A stretch of DNA of 30,424 nt from Paraglomus occultum (GCA_910592205.1 CAJVPJ010000294.1:1-30424); one strand, 5' to 3'; shown: positions 19,578 through 30,232, numbered from the stretch's first letter. The notes: a model not told the origin generated them from the letters alone. Numbers and translations: made by a program.

Positions 19578-22262
19578 ATGAAGTCGCCAGAGACCTTATT
19601 CACAGAAACAACACTTGATATAATAATACCGAATGGTGTCGTACAGTTTACTGAAGAAGAATCGGAGAAGATTTTAACTGCTAAACCTCGGACTTTGGCA
19701 TTTTATGGTACACATGTTGGTGTGTCCTGGTGCTCTCTTTTTCCATCCCAGTTCTAACATTCAACCCTACTTCTTACAAGAAAAGACGAACACATCGATT
19801 TCTACTTGATCCTTCGTCTTCCTTCCGACTCTGGCATTGACGACGTGTCTGCGGCTAAGGCATTTTTCCACCAATTGGAAATAGTTGTTGAGGCGGGTTT
19901 AGTCGACTCCACTGTAGTTACTCAACCACAACCACAACCAGCTCCACTACCCGTGTATCGTCTTCCACCTGGACGATCACGATCGAACTCGGCAGCAACG
20001 TCACCCTCAAGGCCGAGTTCACCTTTGCCAGGGACGGCAGAAAAGAAGCCACCAAAAGTTGATGGGACGGTGATTTTTCAATCAGTGTACAATCCGAAAG
20101 CCAAGGATAAAGACATGATAGTATTTATTAGGAATGATGCATGGTGTTGTATTGTGCCGTTGTCTGTACCCGTTGGTAAGAGTTGTAGAAGGAATTGTAT
20201 ATTGGGTTACACTGGTGAATTATGATTTGTTAATTATTTGAATGACTTACATAGCATACGTGAAAACGCGTGCCCAGACGCCAGCACTAGCCCTTGCTAC
20301 TATAGTTTCTCAGAGAGTGCTGTCCGAAAAGCCTATCGACCCAGATTGCAAAGGAGAATATGATGACGACAACTTCAATATGATCAATTTGCTTGATGGC
20401 CTGTCCGACGGTGCGTGTTATAATCAGTGACGTGTGTTCTTGTGCAAAATCGGTAATATAGTTCTCTTACAATGCTAACCATTGTACAGATCCGTCGCTG
20501 AGTGAGGCCTCAAAATATCTTCCGTTGCCTGCTTCGCGCATTTATGGAACAGCAGAATCAAGACGACAAAGTATATATCCCAACACACCGGGTCCAATGA
20601 CTCCGCAACCTTTGAGACGTAGTTTTAGAAAGATTTTACCGGTGAAGTCTGCCCTTAATGTGCGAATGCGGACTACCAGCGTGTCACCATTGGACAATGT
20701 ACTTATGATGTCTGTGGAATTAGAAAACAATACAGATGCAGGGACAGCTTTTCATGTGCAAGAAGTGAGAATCGATCTTTCGAGTGCAGTCGTGACACAG
20801 TTTGATTGGGGGGGCAAGAAGGTAAAGTTTAGCGCATTGAATAAAATTTTTCTGCTGCTATTTAATGCTAATGCATTTCTCTCACTTTCCATTACAGGAG
20901 ATATTCCCATTGACTTTGCATCCCGTTGACCAAGTAACATTTCTCTACAGTATTGCTATACTAGAAGAATCCGCTAAAACGTATCCTCAATACTACCCTG
21001 CTTCCAACCTCAACTATTCATCTTCCCGCCGCTCTTCTGTTGCTTCAACTCCTCCACCTGTACCTAACGCAGAAGACAAACAACGACATGTATCAATTGT
21101 CGTCCGCGGTTCTCCTATTGTCGACGGACAGTCTATTAAAAATATAGAATCACGTTGGAATTGTATGTTAGATTTGAGTAACTTGCGTCGACAGGAGGAT
21201 TCTCTTCCTCCCAACCTGCCAGGAATAGTGGGACCTCGTTTATCAATGTCGTTGACCAATCAAAAACCATCTGGCTATCAAACACCATCGATTTCCAGAC
21301 CGGGAACGGGTTCAGTTACTCCCACACCAACCAAAAGTTCATATGGCATAGGGGAATATGCTACAGCTTACGGGCGTAGTAAGAGAGGTCTCGCAGGCTT
21401 GCCAATGATGCTAGATAATGATATCGCTAACTATGGGAGCAACGGCGTACTCGATGGTGGGAGGACACCGGCAAAGAGGCATGTTGAACATGACGTTGAT
21501 GGTGTGATTGTATCTTTTTCAGGTGAGTTAACGATAAATCGTTTTGCTGATGATAAACGTATTAATGTATGGATTCTTGTAATGGGCAGTGGATTCAAAA
21601 GTTATTATTGGCAAGGTCTTTACCATAACCGTATTTATTGTTAACCGATCTAAACACGTACGTCGGTTCACTGTCGTGGTACCCAACAGAAGAAGACCCA
21701 GTGAATCGTAAGTAGGAATTTTTCCGTGCAAATACATTCAGTTTATCTACTCACAGAGAAATTACATTTATGTATTTTGTTAAAGAGCGAAGAATCTTCC
21801 GCCAATTCCCGTTGGGGCCAAATCGACAACACAGAATAATCAATTGGAACCATATATGGAAGAGACCGGTAAGTTTGATGTTGCTTATATCGTTTTTATT
21901 GGCGAGCCGACAAAAATAACATAGCATTCACTTGTCTTTGTAGAATTGTTGAGGAGACACACTGATTTCGGAACAAATGAGACGGGTATCATCTGTTTGG
22001 AAAATAACGTGCGAGTAGGGTAATTCCTGAATTACATATGATTGTTCGTTTCATCTGAGCCTTACCACTTTTCTTTGTAATAACTTGGTTTTGACGCATT
22101 TTTAGGCCATTAAGCTCGTCAACATGTGAAACGACTAAGTTGCACTTTATAGCAATCCGCGAGTCTCTACATGTTGTTGATCTCATACAGCTTGTAGATA
22201 ATGACACAGGATTCATTACTAATCTTAGGAGTGTACTCGAAGTATACGTTGGCAGGGAATAG
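19578..22262 (+). CDS. TRS65: TRAPPII complex subunit Trs65
   Basis: Nine exons (19578-19707, 19786-20175, 20255-20410, 20490-20821, 20898-21522, 21590-21707, 21786-21868, 21944-22019, 22106-22262) give 688 aa. Trs65 is a fungal-specific subunit of TRAPPII, the Golgi exchange factor for Ypt31/32, and helps it dimerise. Family features: N-terminal LAFYDEHIDFYLILRLP, immunoglobulin-like stretches (MMSVELENNTDAGTAFHVQE, EIFPLTLHPVDQVTFLYSI, KVFTITVFIVNRS, RRFTVVVP) and the C-terminal GPLSSSTCETTKLHFIAI..VVDLI pattern. Two long Ser/Pro-rich inserts (about residues 85-115 and 250-320) are probably disordered. A likely 5'-UTR acceptor (TTTTCAG) lies just upstream at about 19556. It ends 146 bp from COQ9, tail to tail. 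Confidence 0.85.
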
Positions 22263-22407
22263 ATGAGAATAGAATCACGTTCTTATATATAAGTGCATAG
22301 AGCTTGCATCTATAAGTTTATATATTGTGTAAAAGGATATTATAAAAAGGTTGTTCGTCGATGGAATACGTAAACCGGTAGGCCTGTTCAGATGCAATCA
22401 GGAGAAG

Positions 22408-24102
22408 CTACGCTGTCGGATTATCAATTTCCTGGAAATTTCAACCCTTTCTATTGTATTATTATGAAAAGAAGAGAAACGCATTAATTATCTCTCAGGA
22501 AATATAATGACCGTTAGCGGAATATGGAGCTTACCGATGCTAATATTCCAATAGCGGATTTGGTGGCAAAATCTATGAAGGTGCCAATTTCACTAATGGC
22601 TTTTCCTAGTCTCATGACATCAGTTAGTCTATTGTCCAAAAACTTAAATGTGGCTTCAAAGTCTGGGGACTTGTCCTGTGTCATATATAGCTCTGGGAAA
22701 GTTTCATTAGAACGATTGCTCAATAACATAAATGCAAGTCGCCAAGGACCAGAACTAGCAATTGTCCAAAAGCATACCTGTTGAAGCATATATTAACGCC
22801 AATTCTGTTCTCTTAGAATACCAATTCATCTGTATTATTGTAAATCAAATTGATGGTTTCAGTGAATATGCGTTGTATGATGTATTGTTATTTGAAAAGA
22901 TCTTTGTAGAATACATGCATATATTTGTGACTTCTTTCTTTTGAGACATCAAATCTTAATTAGTTCAAGCATATGACTGCACACATAAGCCCTTATTAAA
23001 CAGCCTCTTACAATTACTTGTGCCAACTCTTGATTGCATGTTTTAATTCTGCAACCGGAAATCAATGAACAAGAATTGGCATGGGGTGGCGGATAACGGA
23101 GCAAACTCTGATTATATTGGTGCTACCAATAATTACTATATCATTTCGAACGCAATGTCCAAGAATTTTTTATACCTACATCCGCACTCTTGTCACCAGC
23201 CAAGTACCAGATATCATCTACAAGCTGTGCAAGGTGTCCAACAGACATTGGCACATTGCTTGGGTGAGCCATTATAGTAAGAGCCTAAATACATTGTTCA
23301 GAATGTCAAAACACTACCATTCATGTAAACATAACTACTCAATTAATAATTAATACCTCAGGCCATCTCTTTATGTAAGGCCTCATCAAGTTTAACCGCA
23401 CAACGCAAGCCATCTTGACCTTCTCGTGAGTCTTCAATCTGGCAATATACCGTTGCAAATAAATTCATTCAAATCACGTTACTTCAACAGCCAGCACTTT
23501 GCTCTTTACTCACCCATCCATTTTCCCACTCAATTCATCTATCATCTTTCTCCGACAATCTTCCAGGAAATAATCAATCAAGTCCACTCCACCACGCGAA
23601 AATAGTCCGTGGGTCACGGACAGGTATCCCTCAGCAACAGCAGCCTTAGATAGTGTTTCTACTGTCCATCCATGCGCTGGAACAAAAGAAAGTGCTCTCT
23701 GAAGAATGCGTGCAGGAATCGGCGTTGGTGGTGTCGGCGGTGTCGGTACGGGTGTTGATTTCAGTTGCGATGAAAAATGTGGAGACGAAGAGTTTGAGCT
23801 ATGAAAAAAAAATTGGCATTAGCGAATTAGACTATGAATGTGGGGGGGGGGAAGGTAAACAATTGGCAAGCACAGAATGAAACTTATTTTATTAACTGTA
23901 ACGGTGACTGTGTTAAATTGGGCGTGCTGGTTTCAGACGTGACTGAGCGGATGTTCTGCAATTGGGAAATCGTGAACGAGGGCTTAAAATGACGCTGAGC
24001 CTCGCAAACAAAAAAAGTCTTATGCTTCATGGAATTCAATTTTGCGGTGACATTTTTTGATAGAGGGCATGATGTGGTGCTTAACAAACGATGGTGATTC
24101 AT
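22408..24102 (-). CDS. COQ9: Ubiquinone biosynthesis lipid-binding protein Coq9
   Basis: Seven minus-strand exons (24102-23897, 23798-23514, 23438-23357, 23284-23180, 22829-22778, 22692-22535, 22431-22408) give 303 aa. Coq9 presents lipid intermediates to Coq7 on the matrix face of the inner mitochondrial membrane. The N-terminus is a presequence (MNHHRLLSTTSCPLSKNVTA). A Pro/Thr linker is followed by the domain: LQRALSFVPAHGWT, LSKAAVAEGYLSVTHGLFSRGG, YIKRWPEALTIMAHPSNVP, LAQLVDDIWYLAGDKSADMN, WYSKR.ELALIYASTELYM, TQDKSPDFEATFKFLDNRL. The intron 23179-22830 (350 nt) is far longer than its neighbours. The last exon is uncertain: without splicing at 22534 translation stops at 22514 with SVSSIFR. 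The first donor is a weak GTTAAT. Start codon 123 bp from that of COX15. Confidence 0.92.
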
Positions 24103-24225
24103 CGTTGGTTTGAGGATTGAGAATGTAAATGTTAAATTTATACCTCATACAAATCACGTGTTAGATTATCGGGATAATCCAAGGTCACGCTCACAGAAAA
24201 GAAATTTCGCTTTTCTTCAGACGAC
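24103..24225. promoter_or_regulatory. Bidirectional promoter COQ9/COX15 with CACGTG site
   Basis: Only 123 bp separate the start codons of two divergent respiratory genes, so they share a promoter. CACGTG at 24155-24160 lies near the centre. Co-regulation of quinone and heme A synthesis would fit; no binding data. Confidence 0.6.
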
Positions 24226-26310
24226 ATGCTGGGATCAATTATTCAGACTTTCGCTCGAAAACAAACACACATTCCAATTACCTTTGTGAGGTCTGTGCGG
24301 CTACTGACTTTACGTTCTATAAACAATAATTCAAATTTAGCTATCAATAAAAAGGCGTCTTCGGTCGCGCAAATTAATGTCAAAGCACTTTCAAGCACTA
24401 TTCCACCCAAAAACGTGCCTTCAGCATGGCAATCAACTTCTTCATTATCTCGATTGTTATTGCGACGAAAGTTTTACTTGTCTTCTAAACCTTCATTTTT
24501 CTTTTCCAATAAATATAATGTGTCAGCCATATCTTTAAAACCTCCTCCATCATCAGCTTCTCGAGCACTTACAGTTCCCACGAAACCAATAGTAGGGTAC
24601 TGGCTTCTCAGCACAGCAGCATTAGTTTTTGGAATAGTAATACTTGGTGGATTGACCAGACTTACTGAAAGTGGCTTGTCAATTGTAGAGTGGAAGCCTG
24701 TGACCGGTGTTATGCTTCCCGTAAGTGAAACGCAATGGCAAGAGGAATTTGAGAAGTATAAACAGTTTCCAGAATATAAATTGTATGTTTTTTTATTGAT
24801 CCCGTATTTGTAAGGAATATAAGCATATCCTAACAAGACAAATTTAAGACTTAACTATGAGATGGATTTGTCAGATTTTAAGTACATTTATCTTATGGAA
24901 TGGGCACACCGTATATGGGGAAGAGCAATTGGAGTAGCATTTCTCATACCCGCCGTGTATTTTGGCGCTCGAGGTTACATGTCTCGAACTGTTATGAAAA
25001 AAGTCGTAGGATTGGCTGGACTTTTAGGATTCCAGGTATAAAAGCACTCTTTTCTGTCCAAGCTATGTGGCTTTCACTTATGAATTAATGCAAACTACAA
25101 CTGCTGAAAACCGAAATTATACAAATTTAGTTTTATTGGTTATTTTTTCAGTGAAAATATATAGCATGTCAACAGAAGTAGTATATTCATGTCAATTAGC
25201 TGTTGTTTGTTTCAATATTTGGCTATTTACAATGGGGAAAGTTTTACAGATCTGCTAATTACCTATTTTCTCTCAAACTGTAATCATAAAAGGGAGTTCT
25301 AGGTTGGTACATGGTAAAGTCCGGTTTATCTGAGCATCTATTGTCGACTCCGGGCGCAGTTCCGCGTGTGAGTCATTATAGATTGGCTGCACATTTGGGT
25401 AGTGCTTTTCTATTGTATGGTGGAATGCTTTTGACTGGATTGCAGGTTTTACGAGATGCAAAAATTACGAAGGGCGCATATGATCTGGTTAGTCTTTCTG
25501 TTTATGATTAGTAAATAAGACCTCTCAAGTGCATCCAGGACTTTCTAGCCGACTTTTCATGTGTACATTTAGAGGGGTTGTCTGTATGCACCATATAGAT
25601 TTCAATTGATGATGTGTTTAATATGATCTTATTATTTAGTCAGTTTCTAAGACTCTTTTGGATTCGAATTTAAACGCATTTCGACGATTTGCTATTGCTA
25701 CGGCGATATTGGTTTTCATAACGTCGATGTCGGGTGAGTGAACATTAAAACCTTTGTAATCGAATGACTTGCGTGTTCGTGGTCGACTATAAAATCTTAT
25801 GAATATACATCCAGGCGCTCTTGTGGCTGGATTAGACGCAGGCTTAATATACAACGAATTCCCATACATGGGCAAGAACATAACGCCTCCACGCGACGAG
25901 CTCCTCTCGCCAGAATATATTCGCAAGGGCGATAGTCTTCCATGGAGAAATTTCTTTGACAATCCGACAACCGTTCAATTTGATCACCGCGTGCTGGTAT
26001 GTAAAGCATGTGCACATCGTTGTTTCTTCAATTACTTATTCACATTATCAATTGCATGCAGGCAATGACTACAACAGGCGTAATTTTCGCTCTATGGTTA
26101 TATTCAAGAAAGTTGAATTTACCAATACAAGCGCGCCGCGCCGTGAATGTATTACTTGGAGTAGTCGGTTTACAAGCAACTCTTGGTATAAGTACTTTGA
26201 TATATATGGTGCCAATCGAGCTTGCATCAGCTCATCAGGCGGGGAGTTTGACTTTGTTAACGAGCGCTTTGTGGCTCGTACATGCACTTAAGAGAATTCC
26301 TGTACGCTGA
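24226..26310 (+). CDS. COX15: Heme A synthase Cox15
   Basis: Six exons (24226-24782, 24849-25035, 25293-25487, 25640-25733, 25815-25996, 26062-26310) give 487 aa, the same size as yeast Cox15 (486). The enzyme oxidises the C-8 methyl of heme O to the formyl of heme A in the inner mitochondrial membrane, for cytochrome c oxidase. Residues 1-115 are a long Ser/Arg-rich presequence. The catalytic part has eight membrane helices and heme-binding histidines in [33 protein letters not shown] and [30 protein letters not shown] and [20 protein letters not shown] are signature stretches. The 257-nt second intron ends at an AAAAG acceptor, fixed by [17 protein letters not shown] continuity. Confidence 0.95.
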
Positions 26311-26467
26311 GTTGATACGATTATGTCTCCGTTTGGGACATTAAATAAGTGTTCCCATAAAGAAGGTTCCTTTGAGTGCTACTTATTGCTTTATTATAAA
26401 CAAAGCGACAAGTAATCATCATTACAATGTTGTCACAATTGCGACATTTGAAAAGGTGATATCTCGA

Positions 26468-26799
26468 TTACCATGATTTGCCAACCTACAGAAAAGTCCT
26501 TCGCTTAACTCTAATCTGTCATGGGGTTGAAATACCATTGACACAAACAACACTTACAACTTTCTGTACACATTCTTTAAAGGCATGAAACTCAGCTGAA
26601 CACAAGTTCTTGCTAATTCTATCGACTTGGCCAGTTATACATTTTGCATATGCCGTTGCCTTTAACAAAGTATCATTTTAGGATATGTTTAGACGACTCG
26701 TCGCTTACTATGACTCGCGATTATTATCACCTGAGCCGAGCATTCTGTCAAACTCTTAGCAAAGATTTTCACAGTCCTTCTCTTTCGAGGAACACTCAT
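26468..26799 (-). CDS. Twin-CX9C mitochondrial protein, NDUFAF8-like
   Basis: Three small exons on the minus strand (26799-26731, 26659-26558, 26485-26468) give 62 aa. CX9C pairs are Cys20-Cys30 (CSAQATAYAKC) and Cys43-Cys53 (CSAEFHAFKEC), with the layout of coiled-coil-helix-coiled-coil-helix proteins imported by the Mia40 relay. The pattern LTECSAQATAYAKC, ISKNLCSAEFHAFKEC, VQKV parallels human NDUFAF8 (C17orf89), a complex I assembly factor: AAxG..AAAYGRC, LSKDFCAREFEALRSC. Both introns keep phase 0 (donors GTGATA, GTAAGT). Without the second splice translation ends after PISTP-type residues at 26519. No single ORF shows the protein. Other small CHCH proteins remain possible. Confidence 0.75.
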
Positions 26800-26943
26800 C
26801 TGGGGATACTACAAATAATTTACTTTTACCCTAGCCATTTTAATAGTGACTTGCAGATCAACACATGATTACGTTAAATTCAACGGTTACTAACGCTGAT
26901 TATGATACTGTAATATTAAAACTTCTAACGTTCTTGGGACCAC

Positions 26944-27087
26944 CTAAACATTGAGACTTTGCGCAGCCATTATCTCCTTGTAGGTCTCCAAATGATTGCC
27001 CTGAAATTTATTTTGAACCTGTGCCTCACGTCCACGTAGTTAACAATGATACACAAAACATGCTGTACCTTTAACATGACTGCGCAT
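26944..27087 (-). CDS. Possible micro-ORF or 3' exon, PAH-like
   Basis: The minus strand reads QNKFQGNHLETYKEIMAAQ and SLNV to a stop at 26944, after an acceptor CACAG at 27019. Upstream LLNMRSH can be joined in phase through a weak GTTAAA donor at 27075, or MLK through a GTACAG donor at 27068. The pattern YL..V...F....E.Y.EIM recalls a paired amphipathic helix (Sin3). Only 27-28 aa follow an ATG, and upstream exons would overlap the F-box gene antisense. Coding status is doubtful. Confidence 0.22.
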
Positions 27088-27141
27088 ATTCAATAAATAC
27101 TCAGGCCGACAGATTTGGGCAAATATCTTCGACTGCCAAGC

Positions 27142-28242
27142 ATGGCACCTCCAGTACTAAGCAGTGATGTCGTTCAGATAATACTCTCTCATCTCCCAGT
27201 TAGATACATATACGCTTTTCGACGAGTCAACCGGGAATGGTACTCTGTTTTTGAACATGCGCTAATGCGTCATCTTCTTGAATGGGAATCTCAAATAATT
27301 GTCAAACCTGGTGAGAAGGCGACGCAAGCAGACTCAATCGCCCTTAAATGCGTAGCCTATGACCCACCATCTGGTATTTTTACTTTCAAACCAACCATAA
27401 AGTCACAGCCAATTTCATGCGCTCCAAAGTATTTAAAACAGCTCAAGATTCTCTTCAAAGAGTGGGATCAAGAAATAGAATCCATATCACAAAGAATTCG
27501 TAGAAATGAGCCATGGCGATCGGCTGAAAGCGTTGAGCCTGACTCTGAGATGGCCCAACATCTGCGTGATCATGCGCGCGCTCTTCTTGTTGGACGTTAC
27601 GTTGATTCATCAATGAAGGAATACCAGATTTACGAGAAACCTGAAGAAGAGACGGTAACTTATCTAGGCGATGAGGATATGATATTGAAGTGCTACACAA
27701 GACCAGTAGAAGCAATGTTGTTAAGACAAAGTCCCGAAAAGACGGTGGCATTAGAGATCGAGTATATTAAAGTTCGTTCTTCCTGGATTGTTTCTGGCAC
27801 ATCCAACCAGAACGCTGCGATTCCTAGATACCAAATTTATCCTGAAAGATACACCCTATTGAACGAGTTAACGGCTGAAGCAGGAATATCGGACTATAAT
27901 CATTACTCTTCCACGGTTCTTCAATGGATTACATCCAATCACTCAAAGCTTGACCAGGAAACGTTACAGCGTTTGAAAGATACGAACGGTGATTTTACAA
28001 CATGCGAGAAATTAGCGAAAGAATTGGAAGCAAGAGGAATAACCAGAAGATGCATGTGGCAACACGGATTTTCCAGAAGATTCATATCTGGCCTGGATAC
28101 TTCAATGACCTTTGAGCAAGTGCTCGAACGAATTGTTAACTCTGAGAAACAGCTAGAGAATCGGGATACTAATCAGACACCAGTAGTGACAATTAAACCA
28201 CCAGCCAAGTTTTTCGATTGGAAGTTTGGGAAATCTTCTTAG
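27142..28242 (+). CDS. F-box protein of unknown target
   Basis: A single uninterrupted exon encodes 366 aa. The start is the ATG at 27142; the frame is open upstream but has no earlier ATG. Residues 4-45 form an F-box (LSSDVVQIILSHLPVRYIYA then FRRVNREWYSVFEHALMR), which links substrates to SCF ubiquitin ligases through Skp1. The remaining 320 residues show no recognised repeats (no LRR or WD40); they are helical and charged, with an internal segment around VKVRSSWIVSG and a C-terminal helix EQVLERIVNSEKQLE. The target is unknown. Lack of introns is unusual beside its neighbours. It converges on MPC2 with 58 bp between coding ends. Confidence 0.8.
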   Translation: MAPPVLSSDVVQIILSHLPVRYIYAFRRVNREWYSVFEHALMRHLLEWESQIIVKPGEKATQADSIALKCVAYDPPSGIFTFKPTIKSQPISCAPKYLKQLKILFKEWDQEIESISQRIRRNEPWRSAESVEPDSEMAQHLRDHARALLVGRYVDSSMKEYQIYEKPEEETVTYLGDEDMILKCYTRPVEAMLLRQSPEKTVALEIEYIKVRSSWIVSGTSNQNAAIPRYQIYPERYTLLNELTAEAGISDYNHYSSTVLQWITSNHSKLDQETLQRLKDTNGDFTTCEKLAKELEARGITRRCMWQHGFSRRFISGLDTSMTFEQVLERIVNSEKQLENRDTNQTPVVTIKPPAKFFDWKFGKSS

Positions 28243-28300
28243 TCAATATTATATTGGAGAGGCGATATTATAATTGTAGGAAACATTTCTATTAATTATT

Positions 28301-28913
28301 TCATGTTGATGCAGCGAGCTTTGTCCTACGATAGCTGTTGCGATAGAAGTTTTTCCTGTTAATTAACTGAATTGACACATGTTTAATGATAACGATTCAT
28401 ATACGTACTTCCATATCCTATATAATTGTGTAATTCCTGTCCCTGCCACAAACAAGTTGACTGATAGCAATGTTGGGTTGGGAGGAATAATCTGTGTCGA
28501 ATATCTAGACCATATTACGCCCGTAGCAGTCAAGGCTATTCATTATTTATTATGCAATCATTAGTAAAATGTATTGGAAATACCAGTTATTGATCTTATA
28601 ATAAAGTATTCTACATACCGACATTTTGGGATACCGACAATTTATCGGCCGGTCTCTTTAAATCACTAAGTCCAGCTATCACTAGACTCTAAATATTAAA
28701 GAAGAATTAAAGAGGTGCTACACTCAACGAGAACATTTGTAACGAACTTACCCATTTTATCATCGGAGCCCAGAAGAACACAGTCTTTGGACCTATTTTG
28801 CGCAACAGAATAGCTGATAAATACCAATTCTCCATGGAATTATGCATATTCGTTATCTTACCTGCAGGGTGATTCCACAAATTCTTGAGTCTAGTATTGA
28901 AGGAAGTTGCCAT
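28301..28913 (-). CDS. MPC2: Mitochondrial pyruvate carrier subunit Mpc2
   Basis: Five exons on the minus strand (28913-28862, 28792-28752, 28688-28619, 28535-28409, 28325-28301) give 104 aa. Mpc2 pairs with Mpc1 to carry pyruvate across the inner mitochondrial membrane. The family signature is clear: LWNHPAG-PKTVFFWAPMIKW, SLVIAGLSDLKRPADKLSV, QNVALTATGVIWSRYS, IIPPNPTLLSVNLFVAG, QLYRIW. The proline-rich loop and membrane helices match MPC2 rather than MPC1. If the last intron is not removed, the frame continues to a stop at 28363 and gives 111 aa; the GTACGT donor favours splicing. The first four exons are 41-127 nt, so no ORF longer than 68 codons reveals the gene. Confidence 0.93.
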
Positions 28914-29012
28914 AACGTTGAAGACCTATCCCGCGAACTATTAGTTCCATTTTTCATGTGACTTTCATATCATTTAGAATGTGGGCTGAAATCATTCATG
29001 TGTTAATATAGA

Positions 29013-29018
29013 CACGTG
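29013..29018. promoter_or_regulatory. CACGTG palindrome between MPC2 and the ZNF830-like gene
   Basis: CACGTG lies about 100 bp upstream of the MPC2 start and before the divergent gene on the right. Functional status is inferred from the recurring motif only. Confidence 0.35.
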
Positions 29019-29042
29019 ATCAAACTGCACTAGTTAATATTA

Positions 29043-29302
29043 AGATTTCGAATGCTCGGAAAAAAAAATTCGCTTGTGAATGTAAGCATTTGCTCGCAGA
29101 GCATCATTGAGAGATTTGTCTTAAACCATGTTGTATTATTATTTATTTCGTTATGGTTGATTTCTGAAACTAGTGCTGGTTTTGTAGTAAAATATCCGTT
29201 TTCTTGCGACGCGAATTTCTGCGCATTGACTATCATTGGTCACATTCTGTGGAACAATGGTTACATTACCACCAAACTTGCAAGTATCTTCGTGTCTTTG
29301 TC
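29043..29302 (+). pseudogene. Possible decayed U1-type zinc finger of the ZNF830-like gene
   Basis: Reading from 29046 gives ISNARKKKFACE up to a GTAAGC donor at 29080, and a phase-consistent acceptor at 29189 continues KYPFSCDANFCALT, then LWNNGYITTKL. ZNF830 proteins begin with a SNAR..L motif, then a Cys2His2 finger of the form DxxGxLxCxxC..LWxxHxxxxxH. Here ATT replaces the start codon, the second Cys is Thr, both His are lost, and a one-base shift separates ITTKL from KYLRVF in the frame of the downstream ATG. Either the gene has lost its N-terminus or this is resemblance by chance. Confidence 0.35.
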
Positions 29303-30232
29303 ATGGAAGACTTAAAGAAACTTCCCCAAGACTTACAGACTCAAGAAAACGTTGATCGCCTGAAGAAGCTCCACCTCCAACAAGGTTCTGCAGGTAACGA
29401 ACTCACTTTTTTTGGTGTTCAACTAAAGGAACGTTGGTGTTGGGGACGTAGTGTAGTGCGTAGAGGGTGTAGACTAGCAAATATTTGCGTGCTGATAACT
29501 GACGAGCCAGCAAGGCGGACTTCAGCTGGTCGAAAAGTGACTTCATTTTGATTTCGTTGAATGGTGAAGGTTTCAAAAGTCCAATCCGATTATAACTAAG
29601 AGATTCTGATTGATCTGTCAATAAGTTGTTCGCCATGACTTTGAGCTAACATACTGTTGCTTACAGCTTCGAAAAGGTCTTACACGGAAATGCTCGGCAC
29701 ACCTCCTACGCTATCGAAGCTTGGCGAACCCGGTGACAAACATCAGAAAAAAAGAACCTCGAATAATCGCCCAGAAAAAGCGTCGAGCACTGAGCAAGCA
29801 GTCTCAGAAACGTCTATAACTTCCGAATCCACTCAACAATTCACATCCCAACTATCAAAAGACACTGATAATTCACTCCCTGCAGATTTCTTTGATGCTT
29901 CTAAAAATGACCCCGCTCCGGCAACAGTCGATGAGTCCGAGTGGCAACTATTTCAGAAACTAATAACTAAAGAAACAGAAGTATCAAACGAAATAGCTGA
30001 TGCGGACGAAGAAGAATTACAGCGAGACAGGGATGAAATGCAAGAGAGAGAACACGACATGTGTCTGAGTAGGTTGGAGAAATTAAAGCAGGCTGCCAAG
30101 ATGGTCAAAGAGAAGCGAGAAGGGCAGATGGTCGTTGAGAGAGGCACAGTCGATGATCTAAGTGAAGATGACGATGAGGATGATGCTGACGATGATGAAA
30201 CCTGGTTGGATTGGAGGGCACAACGAGTTTAA
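29303..30232 (+). CDS. ZNF830/CCDC16-like spliceosome-associated protein, finger absent
   Basis: Two exons (29303-29393, 29667-30232; 273-nt intron) encode 218 aa from ATG 29303. Fungal and animal ZNF830/CCDC16 proteins are nuclear, spliceosome-associated, with an N-terminal zinc finger, a coiled coil and an acidic end finishing in LDWR. Here the C-terminal half matches: DESEWQLFQKLITKE, a coiled coil (EELQRDRDEMQEREHD, SRLEKLKQAAKMVKEKREGQ), an Asp/Glu run (DEDDADDDE) and TWLDWRAQRV. The middle is Ser/Thr-rich and basic (KHQKKRTSNNRPEK). The zinc finger is missing from this model; a degenerate trace lies upstream. If transcribed, the protein would lack the presumed RNA-binding finger. Confidence 0.6.

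Noticed and set aside
26311-26467. A possible extra exon after COX15
   Set aside because: COX15 ends with the family's usual C-terminus at 26310 and the following DNA holds only short frames.
26644-26868. 74-codon plus-strand frame as a gene
   Set aside because: It is antisense to the CX9C gene and has no splice, family or codon support.
27455-27751. 98-codon minus-strand frame
   Set aside because: Antisense shadow of the single-exon F-box gene.
29052-29315. 87-codon frame on the plus strand as an independent gene
   Set aside because: It reads through an intron-like stretch (GTAAGC donor, TTTTGTAG acceptor) and only its second half resembles protein; treated as part of the decayed finger.
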